Assembly (NCBI RefSeq): GCF_003634455.1
Contig: NZ_RBLC01000004.1
Location: 124,001-188,000, forward strand
Source: Flavobacterium endophyticum
GTDB taxonomy: Bacteria > Bacteroidota > Bacteroidia > Flavobacteriales > Flavobacteriaceae
DNA: 64,000 nucleotides
Direction: 5' to 3'
Part shown: in pieces, positions 26,078 through 33,205 of the stretch
Layout of the letters: every line of letters begins with the position of its first letter
Numbering within the stretch: position 1 is the stretch's first letter
Made by a program: the position numbers and the translations under genes
The notes under the pieces: model-generated
Told to the model about the DNA's origin: nothing
The model's input: the letters and a program-made list of their open reading frames with translations, nothing else
Database searches by the model: none

Positions 26078-27658
26078 ATGAGAAAAGTATTTGTAGTATT
26101 CAGCATCACGTCGTTGGCCATTATTGGCATCATGACCTACATCAACTGGAAGGCAAGCTTCCTGCTATTGATATTCATTCCTTTGATAATCATGGGCTTC
26201 TATGACATGTTCCAGTCCAAGAAAACCATCAGAAGAAACTTCCCGCTTGTGGGAAGGATGCGCTACCTGCTCGAGTCGCTAGGACCGGGCGTGCGACAAT
26301 ACTTTATTGAAAGCGACTTGGACGGCAAGCCTTTTAACCGTCTGGAACGCAGCCTTGTCTACCAGCGAAGCAAAAAAGAAACCGACTCTAACCCTTTCGG
26401 AACCCAATTAGACATTTATGAAGTAGGCTACCAATGGATCAACCATAGTATCAAGGCCATTCCGTTTTCGAAGGTCAACAGCAATCCGAGAGTACGCATC
26501 GGGTCTTCGCAATGCGAAAAGCCGTATGATGCCAGCCTTTACAATATCAGCGCCATGAGTTTTGGTTCCCTGAGCAAGAACGCCATACAGGCACTGAATG
26601 CCGGAGCCAAGCAGGGCGGATTCTATCATAATACAGGTGAAGGAGGACTTTCACCTTACCACCTCGAAGGCGGCGATGTCGTATGGAATATCGGTACGGG
26701 CTATTTCAGCTGCCGTGACGACGACGGAAATTTCTCTTATGAGCAGTTTGCCAAAAGAGCCGTATTGGATAACGTAAAGATGATTGAGATCAAATTCTCG
26801 CAAGGTGCCAAGCCAGGACACGGAGGTATCCTACCAAAAGAAAAAGTAACCGATGAGATTGCCGCCATACGTTTGGTGGGCAAAGGAAAAGACATTATCT
26901 CGCCTCCTACCCACTCCGCTTTCTCTACGCCGCTGGAACTGATGGATTTTATCAAGCTGTTGCGCAAGGGATCGGGCGGAAAACCTATCGGCATGAAGAT
27001 ATGTATCGGGAATAAGTCTGAATTTATTGCGATCTGCAAAGCCATGGTACAGACAAAAACCTATTTCGACTTTATTACCGTAGACGGCGGTGAAGGCGGA
27101 ACCGGAGCAGCACCACAGGAATATTCAGACCACGTCGGCATGCCGTTGAGAGATGCGCTTGCCTTTGTATACGACTGTCTAAAAGGCTTTGGCATCAAAG
27201 ACCAGATCAAGATTATTTGCAGTGGCAAAGTCATTACCGGTTTTGATATCATCAAGACATTGGCAACCGGAGCCGATCTCTGCAACTCTGCCAGAGGAAT
27301 GATGTTTGCCTTGGGCTGTATCCAAGCTTTGGAATGTCATGCGAATACCTGTCCTACTGGAGTCGCAACACAAGACCCGAGGTTAGTAAAAGGACTGGTA
27401 CCGGAAGAAAAGAGCATCCGCGTTGCCCGTTTCCAGCACGAAACCGTAAAAAGCGCTATGGAACTGATGGCATCGGCTGGAATCTGCCATCCGGATGAGG
27501 TAGACCGAAATGTTGTCAGCATGAGAGTTGACAGGACTAAGATACAGACATTTGCAGAAACGTATCCAGAGCTTGACAGCGGCTGTCTGTTGGATGAGAA
27601 TGCGCTTCCGGAAAGCTTCCGCTATTTTTGGAAGAAAGCCACAGCAGAAAGTTTTTAA
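26078..27658 (+). CDS. FMN-binding glutamate-synthase-family protein
   Basis: This 526-residue protein has two N-terminal hydrophobic segments (about 2-22 and 24-42), then a GltB-like FMN barrel. Markers are 'NISAMSFGSLSKNAIQALN' (about 165-183), 'NTGEGGLSPYH', 'FSQGAKPGHGGILP', 'VDGGEGGTGAAPQEYSD' (about 335-351) and the cysteine-bearing 'GCIQALECHANTCPTGVATQ' for an iron-sulphur cluster. It lacks the glutaminase domain, so if it makes glutamate it must use free ammonia. Otherwise it may serve as another FMN oxidoreductase. Its place between the CoA ligase and thioesterase, with a nitrilase nearby that would release ammonia, is suggestive but does not prove its substrate. Confidence 0.8.
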   Translation: MRKVFVVFSITSLAIIGIMTYINWKASFLLLIFIPLIIMGFYDMFQSKKTIRRNFPLVGRMRYLLESLGPGVRQYFIESDLDGKPFNRLERSLVYQRSKKETDSNPFGTQLDIYEVGYQWINHSIKAIPFSKVNSNPRVRIGSSQCEKPYDASLYNISAMSFGSLSKNAIQALNAGAKQGGFYHNTGEGGLSPYHLEGGDVVWNIGTGYFSCRDDDGNFSYEQFAKRAVLDNVKMIEIKFSQGAKPGHGGILPKEKVTDEIAAIRLVGKGKDIISPPTHSAFSTPLELMDFIKLLRKGSGGKPIGMKICIGNKSEFIAICKAMVQTKTYFDFITVDGGEGGTGAAPQEYSDHVGMPLRDALAFVYDCLKGFGIKDQIKIICSGKVITGFDIIKTLATGADLCNSARGMMFALGCIQALECHANTCPTGVATQDPRLVKGLVPEEKSIRVARFQHETVKSAMELMASAGICHPDEVDRNVVSMRVDRTKIQTFAETYPELDSGCLLDENALPESFRYFWKKATAESF

Positions 27659-27703
27659 GAACAATAAAAAACATAAAACCCACTATGTAGTGGATTAGAG
27701 AAT

Positions 27704-28135
27704 ATGAGCAATTATTTTATAAAAGAAGAAAAGATACGTTTCCAACATATTGATTATGCAGGAATTGTCTTTTATCCCCGATTTTTGGAAATGCTAAACG
27801 CATTGGTTGAGGATTGGTTTGAAGAAGCGTTAGAGCGTCCGTTTTCAACCATACATGAAACGAATGGCATTCCGACCGTCGACCTAAAAGTACAGTTCAA
27901 AAAGGCCGCCCGCCTCGGAGAGACTCTTACCAAATACCTATGGGTCAAAAATCTGGGTGGCGCCTCCGTAAACTGCGGCTTCCGATTTAAGGATGCAGAA
28001 GGAAATATCTGCCTTGAAGGCGAAGTCACCTTAGTGAATGTCGCTATCAGCAAAGACCGAAACGCTATCAAAGCCGAGCCTTTTTCCGAAGACATGAAAG
28101 AGAAAATAACGCCTTATATCGTATCCGAATCTTAA
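27704..28135 (+). CDS. Acyl-CoA thioesterase (4-hydroxybenzoyl-CoA thioesterase fold)
   Basis: This 143-residue hot-dog-fold protein has the catalytic signature 'QHIDYAGIVFYPRFLEM', with Asp17 as the likely catalytic residue. It continues with 'VDLKVQFKKAARLGETL' and 'NCGFRFKDAEGNICLEGEVTLVNV'. It matches the YbgC/4HBT family that cleaves aryl- or acyl-CoA thioesters. In this cluster the expected job is release of gentisate from gentisyl-CoA before ring cleavage. It is in line with the other catabolic genes (46 bp after the glutamate-synthase-like gene). Fold and activity class are well supported; gentisyl-CoA as substrate is inferred from context. Confidence 0.85.
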   Translation: MSNYFIKEEKIRFQHIDYAGIVFYPRFLEMLNALVEDWFEEALERPFSTIHETNGIPTVDLKVQFKKAARLGETLTKYLWVKNLGGASVNCGFRFKDAEGNICLEGEVTLVNVAISKDRNAIKAEPFSEDMKEKITPYIVSES

Positions 28136-28141
28136 GAAGCA

Positions 28142-28224
28142 AATTCATAATTCATAATTCATAATTCATAATTCATAATTCATAATTCATAATTCATAAT
28201 TCATAATTCATAATTCATAATTAA
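28142..28224. repeat. Heptamer microsatellite (AATTCAT, about 12 units)
   Basis: An almost perfect head-to-tail array of the 7-base unit AATTCAT fills nearly the whole spacer between the thioesterase gene and the nitrilase ATG at 28229. The last partial unit ends 5 bp before that start codon. A pure array this long is prone to slipped-strand copy changes, which would alter leader length or promoter spacing of the nitrilase gene. Confidence 0.85.
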
Positions 28225-28228
28225 AAAA

Positions 28229-29209
28229 ATGGAGTTCCCTAAATTCAAAGCCGCCGCAGTACAGACCTCTCCGGTATTCCTCGATGCAGGAGCCACGGCA
28301 GACAAAGCTGTCGCGTTCATCAAGGAAGCCGCTGCCAACGGAGCTGCTCTTGTCGCATTTCCAGAAGTGTTTATTGCCGGCTATCCATATTGGAACTGGA
28401 TTATGACTCCGGTACAAGGCAGCAAATGGTATGAAGTGCTTTACAAATGCTCCGTAACTACTGATGGTCCTGAAGTACAAAAATTGTGCAAGGCAGCCAA
28501 AGAACATAATGTACACATCGTCATTGGGATCAATGAAAGAGGCACTAGCTACGGCGAGATTTACAATACGAATCTGATTATAGATAACACAGGAAAGCTG
28601 ATCGGAAAGCACAGAAAATTAGTTCCTACTTGGGCAGAAAAGCTTACATGGACAAGCGGTGATGGTTCTTCTTTAAAGGTTTATGACACGGAGATAGGTC
28701 CGATTGGCACATTGGCCTGCGGCGAAAACACGAATACTTTGGCGCGTTTTACGCTATTATCGCAAGGCGAGCTTATCCATATTGCCAATTACATTTCCTT
28801 GCCTGTAGCGCCGCCTGATTACAATATGGCAGAAGCTATAAAAATCCGTGCCGCAGCGCATTCTTTTGAAGGAAAGCTGTTCACGGTCGTGTCCTGTTCT
28901 ACCATTTCTAAAGAAATCATGGACGCATTGAAAGAAGATGTACCGAATGTAGAAGAACTACTGACAAGAAAGAATTCTGCTTTTTCTGGAATTATAGGTC
29001 CAAATGGCGCCGTAGTAGGCGAACCGCTGATTGACGAAGAGGGAATCGTATATGCCGATATCGATTTATCGAAATGCATACAGCCGAAACAGATGCATGA
29101 CATCTTGGGGCATTACAATCGTTTTGATATTTTCGACTTGAGAGTGAACGTCGCTCCGACAAGAAAGATTACTTTTATTGATACTCATGAGGAGTTTCAT
29201 AAAAAATAA
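28229..29209 (+). CDS. Nitrilase (carbon-nitrogen hydrolase)
   Basis: This 326-residue enzyme of the nitrilase superfamily has the full catalytic set. Glu46 is in 'LVAFPEVFIAGYP', a lysine near 131 in 'GKHRKLVPTWAEKLTW' and the nucleophilic cysteine near 165 in 'GTLACGENTNTLARF'. The 'CGENTN' wording is that of true nitrilases, which convert nitriles to carboxylic acid plus ammonia, rather than of amidases. Within an aromatic degradation cluster it could release an aromatic acid such as salicylate from a hydroxybenzonitrile. An unrelated nitrile is possible. Its start is directly preceded by an AATTCAT microsatellite, and the REP-flanked transposase gene follows it. Confidence 0.85.
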   Translation: MEFPKFKAAAVQTSPVFLDAGATADKAVAFIKEAAANGAALVAFPEVFIAGYPYWNWIMTPVQGSKWYEVLYKCSVTTDGPEVQKLCKAAKEHNVHIVIGINERGTSYGEIYNTNLIIDNTGKLIGKHRKLVPTWAEKLTWTSGDGSSLKVYDTEIGPIGTLACGENTNTLARFTLLSQGELIHIANYISLPVAPPDYNMAEAIKIRAAAHSFEGKLFTVVSCSTISKEIMDALKEDVPNVEELLTRKNSAFSGIIGPNGAVVGEPLIDEEGIVYADIDLSKCIQPKQMHDILGHYNRFDIFDLRVNVAPTRKITFIDTHEEFHKK

Positions 29210-29223
29210 ATATCCCTTTTCTT

Positions 29224-29272
29224 CGATATTCTACCCTGACAGGGTTTTGAACCCTGTCAGGGTAGAATATCG
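29224..29272. repeat. REP-like palindrome, copy 2, upstream of RAYT gene
   Basis: A perfect 23-bp inverted repeat around a 3-base TTG centre. The left arm is CGATATTCTACC then CTGACAGGGTT, and the right arm is its exact complement. It lies 15 bp after the nitrilase stop and 50 bp before the transposase gene. The right arm contains GTAG, the tetranucleotide typical of REP sequences recognised by RAYTs. It may also act as a hairpin terminator for the nitrilase transcript. Confidence 0.85.
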
Positions 29273-29321
29273 GTACCAAAAGGAAAGTGAATAGCAAAAA
29301 ATAATTTAAACGCCATACAAA

Positions 29322-29930
29322 ATGAAAATACAACCGCTAGAACCTGGAATGTTCTATCACGTCTATAATCGTGGAAATAATGGAATTGATCTTTTTTATG
29401 ATACAGATTGCTACTATCATTTTTTAAGATTGTATGAAAAATATATGAATCCGGTAGCAGACACCTATGCTTGGTGCCTGCTGGGAAACCATTTTCATTT
29501 ATTGGTATATATAAAAACAGAAGATGAGATCGATACCAGCAAGCTGGAATATTCGACAGTTGAAAAGCCGAAGGTCGTCAATGCATCCAAACAGTTTTCG
29601 CATCTGTTCAATGCATACACTCAGGCTATAAACAAGCGTTTCAAAAGAACAGGGAGCTTGTTTGAAAGGCCATTTCATAGAAAATTGGTATCGCCTGAGG
29701 ATTATTTCCAGAAACTGATCTATTACATCCACAATAACCCTGTGCATCATGGTTTTTGTAAAAATATAAGCGAGTATCCATGGTCTTCCTACGGAAGCAT
29801 TGTTTCTGAGAAGCCGACGCAAATAAAAAGAAAAGAAGTTATTGATGCTTTTTATGATTTAGATAATTTTATAGCCTATCATAATCAGGATCAAAATTTG
29901 TTTGATATTGATAATTTGATAATAGAATAA
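29322..29930 (+). CDS. REP-associated tyrosine transposase (RAYT, Y1_Tnp)
   Basis: This 202-residue transposase of the IS200/IS605-related Y1 family has the start 'FYHVYNRGNNGIDLF' and the HUH metal motif 'GNHFHLLV' (His57 and His59). The catalytic tyrosine is in 'KLIYYIHNNPVHHG' (Tyr134 or 135), followed by 'YPWSSYGSIV'. All key residues are present, so it may be active. It is flanked on both sides by palindromes with the same CCCTGACAGGG core, at 29224-29272 and 29945-30000. RAYTs cut single-stranded DNA at such REP elements. It is inserted between the nitrilase and gentisate dioxygenase genes without breaking either. Confidence 0.88.
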   Translation: MKIQPLEPGMFYHVYNRGNNGIDLFYDTDCYYHFLRLYEKYMNPVADTYAWCLLGNHFHLLVYIKTEDEIDTSKLEYSTVEKPKVVNASKQFSHLFNAYTQAINKRFKRTGSLFERPFHRKLVSPEDYFQKLIYYIHNNPVHHGFCKNISEYPWSSYGSIVSEKPTQIKRKEVIDAFYDLDNFIAYHNQDQNLFDIDNLIIE

Positions 29931-29944
29931 ATATACATCTAGTT

Positions 29945-30000
29945 ATACCTACCACCCTGACAGGGTTTTGAACCCTGTCAGGGTGGTGGGCGGTAGGTAT
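29945..30000. repeat. REP-like palindrome, copy 3, downstream of RAYT gene
   Basis: The core is a perfect 17-bp inverted repeat (ACCACCCTGACAGGGTT and its complement) around TTG at 29951-29987. Outer arms ATACCTACC (29945-29953) and GGTAGGTAT (29992-30000) add a second layer. It shares the core and TTG centre with copy 2 and again carries GTAG in its right half. It lies 14 bp after the transposase stop and 36 bp before the dioxygenase start. Confidence 0.85.
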
Positions 30001-30036
30001 CGAATACCGAAATAGAAGACTAAAAAACAAAAAAAT

Positions 30037-31149
30037 ATGGAATCAAAATTCAACGACGACGTAATCGGAAGAGCCCGAGTCCAGACCACTCCGGAATTGG
30101 AAGCCTATTATAAAGAACTAGAAACCTTGGGTGCAGGAGCCTTATGGACCGTTGCCAACGACATCGAGCCATGGGAGCCACGTACTTCTTCTGTTCCTAT
30201 GCTTTGGAAATACGAAAGCCTGAGAGAGCTGGTACTTAAATCTTCTGAATTGGTGACACCAGAACAGGCCGGACGCCGCGTAGTGTATCTCGTCAACGAC
30301 AAGCGCAAAGATGTCAGTGCGGCAGTAGGCTGGCTGTATACAGGAATACAGGTAACGCGCCCTGGAGAAAGCACTTCGGCCCACCGACACAAGGCATCGG
30401 CTCTTCGCTTTATCATGGAAGGCGAAGGAGGCTACACTGTGGTAGACGGCAACAAGATTACATTTGAAGTCAATGATTTTGTGATTACCCCTAACAGTAC
30501 GTGGCACGAGCATGGTGTCGCAGAAGACGGAAAGACTTGCATCTGGCAGGACGGCCTGGATATTCCGCTAATCAATGCACTCGAAGCGAATGACTATGCT
30601 GTATACGACGGAAAACAAGACTTAAAGTTTCCTGTTAACTTTTCACCTCTAACATACGGAAATTCAGGATTATTACCAGCAGACAAAATCTGGGATAAGC
30701 CCTATTCGCCGTTATTTAAATACTCTTGGAAAACGGTCTATCCTGCCCTGCTAGAAGCCGCAAAAGTAAATGAAGGATCGCCATATGACGGCATATTGAT
30801 GCACTATTCCAACCCAGTAACCGGAGGACATGTCATGCAGACTATGGGTGCTTCGATGCAGTTACTGCGTGCCGGAGAGCATACAAAAGCACACCAGCAT
30901 ACAGGTTCTTTTGTGTACCAATGCGCCAAAGGGAAAGGCTATTCAATCATCAACGGAAAACGCTACGACTGGAAAGAAAGGGATATTTTTTGCATTCCGT
31001 CCTGGGCTGTGCATGAGCATGTAAACCTATCAGAAACGGAAGATGCCTGCTTGTTCTCTTTTAATGACTTACCTGTCATCGAATCTTTGGGATTATACCA
31101 AGAAAGGGCTTATGAAGAAAATGGAGGGTTTCAGGTAGTGGAGAATTAA
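30037..31149 (+). CDS. Gentisate 1,2-dioxygenase
   Basis: This 370-residue bicupin ring-cleavage enzyme converts gentisate with oxygen to maleylpyruvate. The N-terminal cupin shows 'GESTSAHRHKASALRFIMEGEG' with the iron-binding His-x-His at about 116-118 and a later 'STWHEHG' near 161. The C-terminal cupin has 'EHTKAHQHTGSFVYQCAKG' and 'WAVHEHVN'. 'LWTVANDIEPWEPR' near the N-terminus is typical of the family. It is the key enzyme that points the cluster to the gentisate route. The RAYT cassette separates it from the upstream genes, so it may depend on its own promoter or on read-through. The name is well supported by the paired cupin motifs and by the hydrolase that follows. Confidence 0.88.
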   Translation: MESKFNDDVIGRARVQTTPELEAYYKELETLGAGALWTVANDIEPWEPRTSSVPMLWKYESLRELVLKSSELVTPEQAGRRVVYLVNDKRKDVSAAVGWLYTGIQVTRPGESTSAHRHKASALRFIMEGEGGYTVVDGNKITFEVNDFVITPNSTWHEHGVAEDGKTCIWQDGLDIPLINALEANDYAVYDGKQDLKFPVNFSPLTYGNSGLLPADKIWDKPYSPLFKYSWKTVYPALLEAAKVNEGSPYDGILMHYSNPVTGGHVMQTMGASMQLLRAGEHTKAHQHTGSFVYQCAKGKGYSIINGKRYDWKERDIFCIPSWAVHEHVNLSETEDACLFSFNDLPVIESLGLYQERAYEENGGFQVVEN

Positions 31150-31200
31150 AAGTCTTAAAGTCAAAAGTCTTAAAGTCAAAAGTTGGAAAGTTGAAAAGTC
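31148..31200. repeat. Tandem AAAAGTCTTAAAGTC repeats
   Basis: Directly after the dioxygenase stop, a 15-base unit AAAAGTCTTAAAGTC occurs twice (31148-31162 and 31163-31177). Degenerate AAAAGTTGGAAAGTT-like words follow. The spacer is simple sequence of the same general kind seen in the other spacers of this cluster. Confidence 0.6.
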
Positions 31201-31251
31201 CAAAAGAGAAAAGAAAAATACGATACAATCAAACCTTAGTACTACAATAAA

Positions 31252-32163
31252 ATGAAATTAGTTACTTTCACGCATAAAAATTCAGATCCGAAGCTTGGGA
31301 TTTTCAATAATGATACGGTTCTTGATCTTGAAGCCTTCGGGCACAAGCACAATGAGGAGTTTCCAACGACCATGTTGGAACTTATCGATAAGGGACTGGA
31401 AGAAGTCAGCAGAATTGCCGAAATAGTAAAGACTTCTTCTGAAAATGCCATAGCCTCAGCTTCGCTTCCTTTGAACGAAATAAAGCTGCTAGCACCGATT
31501 CCGAAGCCTAGAAAAAACATCATCGGCATCGGACTGAATTACACAGAACACGTAGCGGAATCGGCAAGGACATTAGATACGTCAAAAGAACTGCCGCAGC
31601 AGCCTGTTATCTTTTCTAAGCCGCCAACAGCAGTCATCGGAACTGGTGAAGCCATTCTCCACAATACCAAACTGACACAGCAATTGGACTGGGAAGTAGA
31701 ATTGGCCGTAATCATCAGCAAAAAAGGAAAATATGTAGCCAAAGAAAATGCTATGAATTATGTTTTCGGCTATACTGTCATCAACGATATCAGTGCCAGA
31801 GACTGCCGCCGTGCAGGACAATGGATTGTCTCTAAAGGACAAGATACTTTTGCGCCTATGGGACCTATTTTGGTAACCAAAGACGAAATTGAGAATCCGC
31901 ACAACCTGAACTTGTCGCTGACCGTCAATGGTGTCGAAAAGCAGAATTCCAATACGAAATACATGCTTTTCAATATCCCAGACCTGATTGAAGACTTGAG
32001 CACTGTCTTCACGCTTGAAGCGGGAGATATTATCGCAACGGGAACGCCAGCCGGAGTCGGTGCAGGAAGAAATCCACAAGAATGGATGTGGGACGGCGAT
32101 GTGGTAGAAGCTACTGTAGAAGGTATCGGAACGCTTGTCAATACCATCAAAAAAATCCAGTAA
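31252..32163 (+). CDS. Fumarylacetoacetate-hydrolase-family maleyl-/fumarylpyruvate hydrolase
   Basis: This 303-residue FAH-fold enzyme has a metal-binding 'LDWEVELAVIISKKGKY' at about 145-160, 'GYTVINDISARDCR' near 175 and the terminal 'GDIIATGTPAGVG' near 260-272. FAH-family hydrolases cleave C-C bonds in acylpyruvates. After gentisate dioxygenase the substrate would be maleylpyruvate, giving maleate and pyruvate. If an isomerase encoded elsewhere acts first, the substrate would be fumarylpyruvate. The presence of a maleate isomerase gene 63 bp downstream favours direct maleylpyruvate hydrolysis. The N-terminal part ('LGIFNNDTVLDLEAFGHKH') is the usual small FAH lead domain. Confidence 0.83.
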   Translation: MKLVTFTHKNSDPKLGIFNNDTVLDLEAFGHKHNEEFPTTMLELIDKGLEEVSRIAEIVKTSSENAIASASLPLNEIKLLAPIPKPRKNIIGIGLNYTEHVAESARTLDTSKELPQQPVIFSKPPTAVIGTGEAILHNTKLTQQLDWEVELAVIISKKGKYVAKENAMNYVFGYTVINDISARDCRRAGQWIVSKGQDTFAPMGPILVTKDEIENPHNLNLSLTVNGVEKQNSNTKYMLFNIPDLIEDLSTVFTLEAGDIIATGTPAGVGAGRNPQEWMWDGDVVEATVEGIGTLVNTIKKIQ

Positions 32164-32226
32164 GCCTTGCGCTTTATGACCTTTGACGTTATGACTTTAG
32201 ACTTTACAACCTTACACTAAAAAACA

Positions 32227-32976
32227 ATGAAAAAATATAAAATAGGCCAAATCGTTCCTTCTTCAAACGTAACTATGGAAACGGAGATTCCTGCGTTGTT
32301 TCGTTCCAGAGAAACGATAGCGCCAGAACGATTCACCTTCCATTCGAGTAGGATGCGAATGAAAAAAGTAACCAAAGAAGAACTGGAAGCCATGGATGCC
32401 ATGAGCTTGAAATGTGCTCAAGAACTTTCGGATGCGCAGGTAGACGTTATGGGCTATGCCTGTCTTGTCGCTATTATGAGCATGGGACGCGGTTACCACT
32501 GCGTTTCGGAAACCAACTTGCATGAAGAGACCGTAAACAACGGCTTCCCTACTCCTATCGTGACGAGCGCTGGAGCACTTATTAACGGACTAAAAGTCTT
32601 GGGTGCAAAAAAAGTAGCCGTCATTACACCTTACATGAAACCGCTGACGCAGCTGGTCGTTGATTATATCGAACACCAAGGGTTTGAAGTCGTAGATTTT
32701 GTCGCGCTGGAAATAGCCGATAATCTTGAGGTAGCAGCACAAGATCCGATGAACTTGTTGCAGATTTACAAGCAGCTGAACTTAAAAGATGTGGATGTAT
32801 TGGTAGCATCGGCTTGCGTACAGATGCCATCGTTGGAAGCTGTAGACCTAATCGAAAAAGAAATAGGCATTCCTGTGACTACTGCTGCTATCTGTACCAC
32901 CTATGAAATGATGAAAAAGCTAGGACTGGATACGAAAGTACCTATCGGAGGCGCACTGCTTAGCGGAAAATATTAA
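32227..32976 (+). CDS. Maleate cis-trans isomerase (Asp/Glu racemase superfamily)
   Basis: This 249-residue protein has the maleate isomerase layout. It has an N-terminal 'IGQIVPSSNVTMETEIPAL', a first catalytic-cysteine segment 'GYACLVAIMS' near 77-80 and a second 'VASACVQMPSLEAVD' near 196. These two cysteines catalyse cis-trans isomerisation of maleate to fumarate. Arylmalonate decarboxylase is a related alternative but has only one of the two cysteines in many members. It is the last gene of the plus-strand catabolic run. Together with the FAH-family hydrolase it completes conversion of gentisate to fumarate and pyruvate, which enter central metabolism. No isomerase of the glutathione-dependent maleylpyruvate type is seen in the window. 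Confidence 0.85.
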   Translation: MKKYKIGQIVPSSNVTMETEIPALFRSRETIAPERFTFHSSRMRMKKVTKEELEAMDAMSLKCAQELSDAQVDVMGYACLVAIMSMGRGYHCVSETNLHEETVNNGFPTPIVTSAGALINGLKVLGAKKVAVITPYMKPLTQLVVDYIEHQGFEVVDFVALEIADNLEVAAQDPMNLLQIYKQLNLKDVDVLVASACVQMPSLEAVDLIEKEIGIPVTTAAICTTYEMMKKLGLDTKVPIGGALLSGKY

Positions 32977-33051
32977 TAATTCTATCTTAAAATACTAAAG
33001 AACTTGAACGGAAATAGCTAACTTTAAGGAAAACCTTAAAAACCTAATACC

Positions 33052-33168
33052 ATGAACGGATTCTTTAAAACCATACTGGCCGGATGGGGAGCCAAAAAAC
33101 TTGGAGGCGGATGCCTCGGCACTATCATCTTATTCTTTATCATTTATTGGCTGTTAGGCTATCTTTAA
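33052..33168 (+). CDS. Conserved-looking 38-residue membrane peptide
   Basis: This short gene encodes MNGFFKTILAGWGAKKLGG followed by a Gly-Cys turn and a single hydrophobic helix ('TIILFFIIYWLLGY'). It runs from an ATG at 33052 to TAA at 33166-33168 and is followed within 4 bp by a perfect terminator hairpin, which supports expression as a gene. The amphipathic, glycine-rich first half and the single membrane helix resemble small stress-related membrane peptides. I recall similar short proteins in Flavobacteria but cannot verify that. Its function is unknown. It could be a membrane partner for a larger protein or a stress peptide. Confidence 0.65.
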   Translation: MNGFFKTILAGWGAKKLGGGCLGTIILFFIIYWLLGYL

Positions 33169-33171
33169 AAT

Positions 33172-33203
33172 AAAAAAATCCCTTCGTTTGAAGGGATTTT
33201 TTT
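33172..33203. terminator. Bidirectional Rho-independent terminator
   Basis: A perfect 14-bp inverted repeat, AAAAAAATCCCTTC / GAAGGGATTTTTTT, closes a GTTT loop. It serves the 38-residue peptide gene on the plus strand and the SDR gene (stop at 33206) on the minus strand. Confidence 0.9.
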
Positions 33204-33205
33204 AT

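Noticed and set aside
28142..28224. CRISPR array or structured RNA
   Set aside because: A plain 7-base tandem repeat with no spacers or stem-loop.
31582..32079. Open frame of about 165 codons antisense to the FAH hydrolase gene
   Set aside because: The sense frame has clear catalytic motifs, and the antisense translation has no known pattern.
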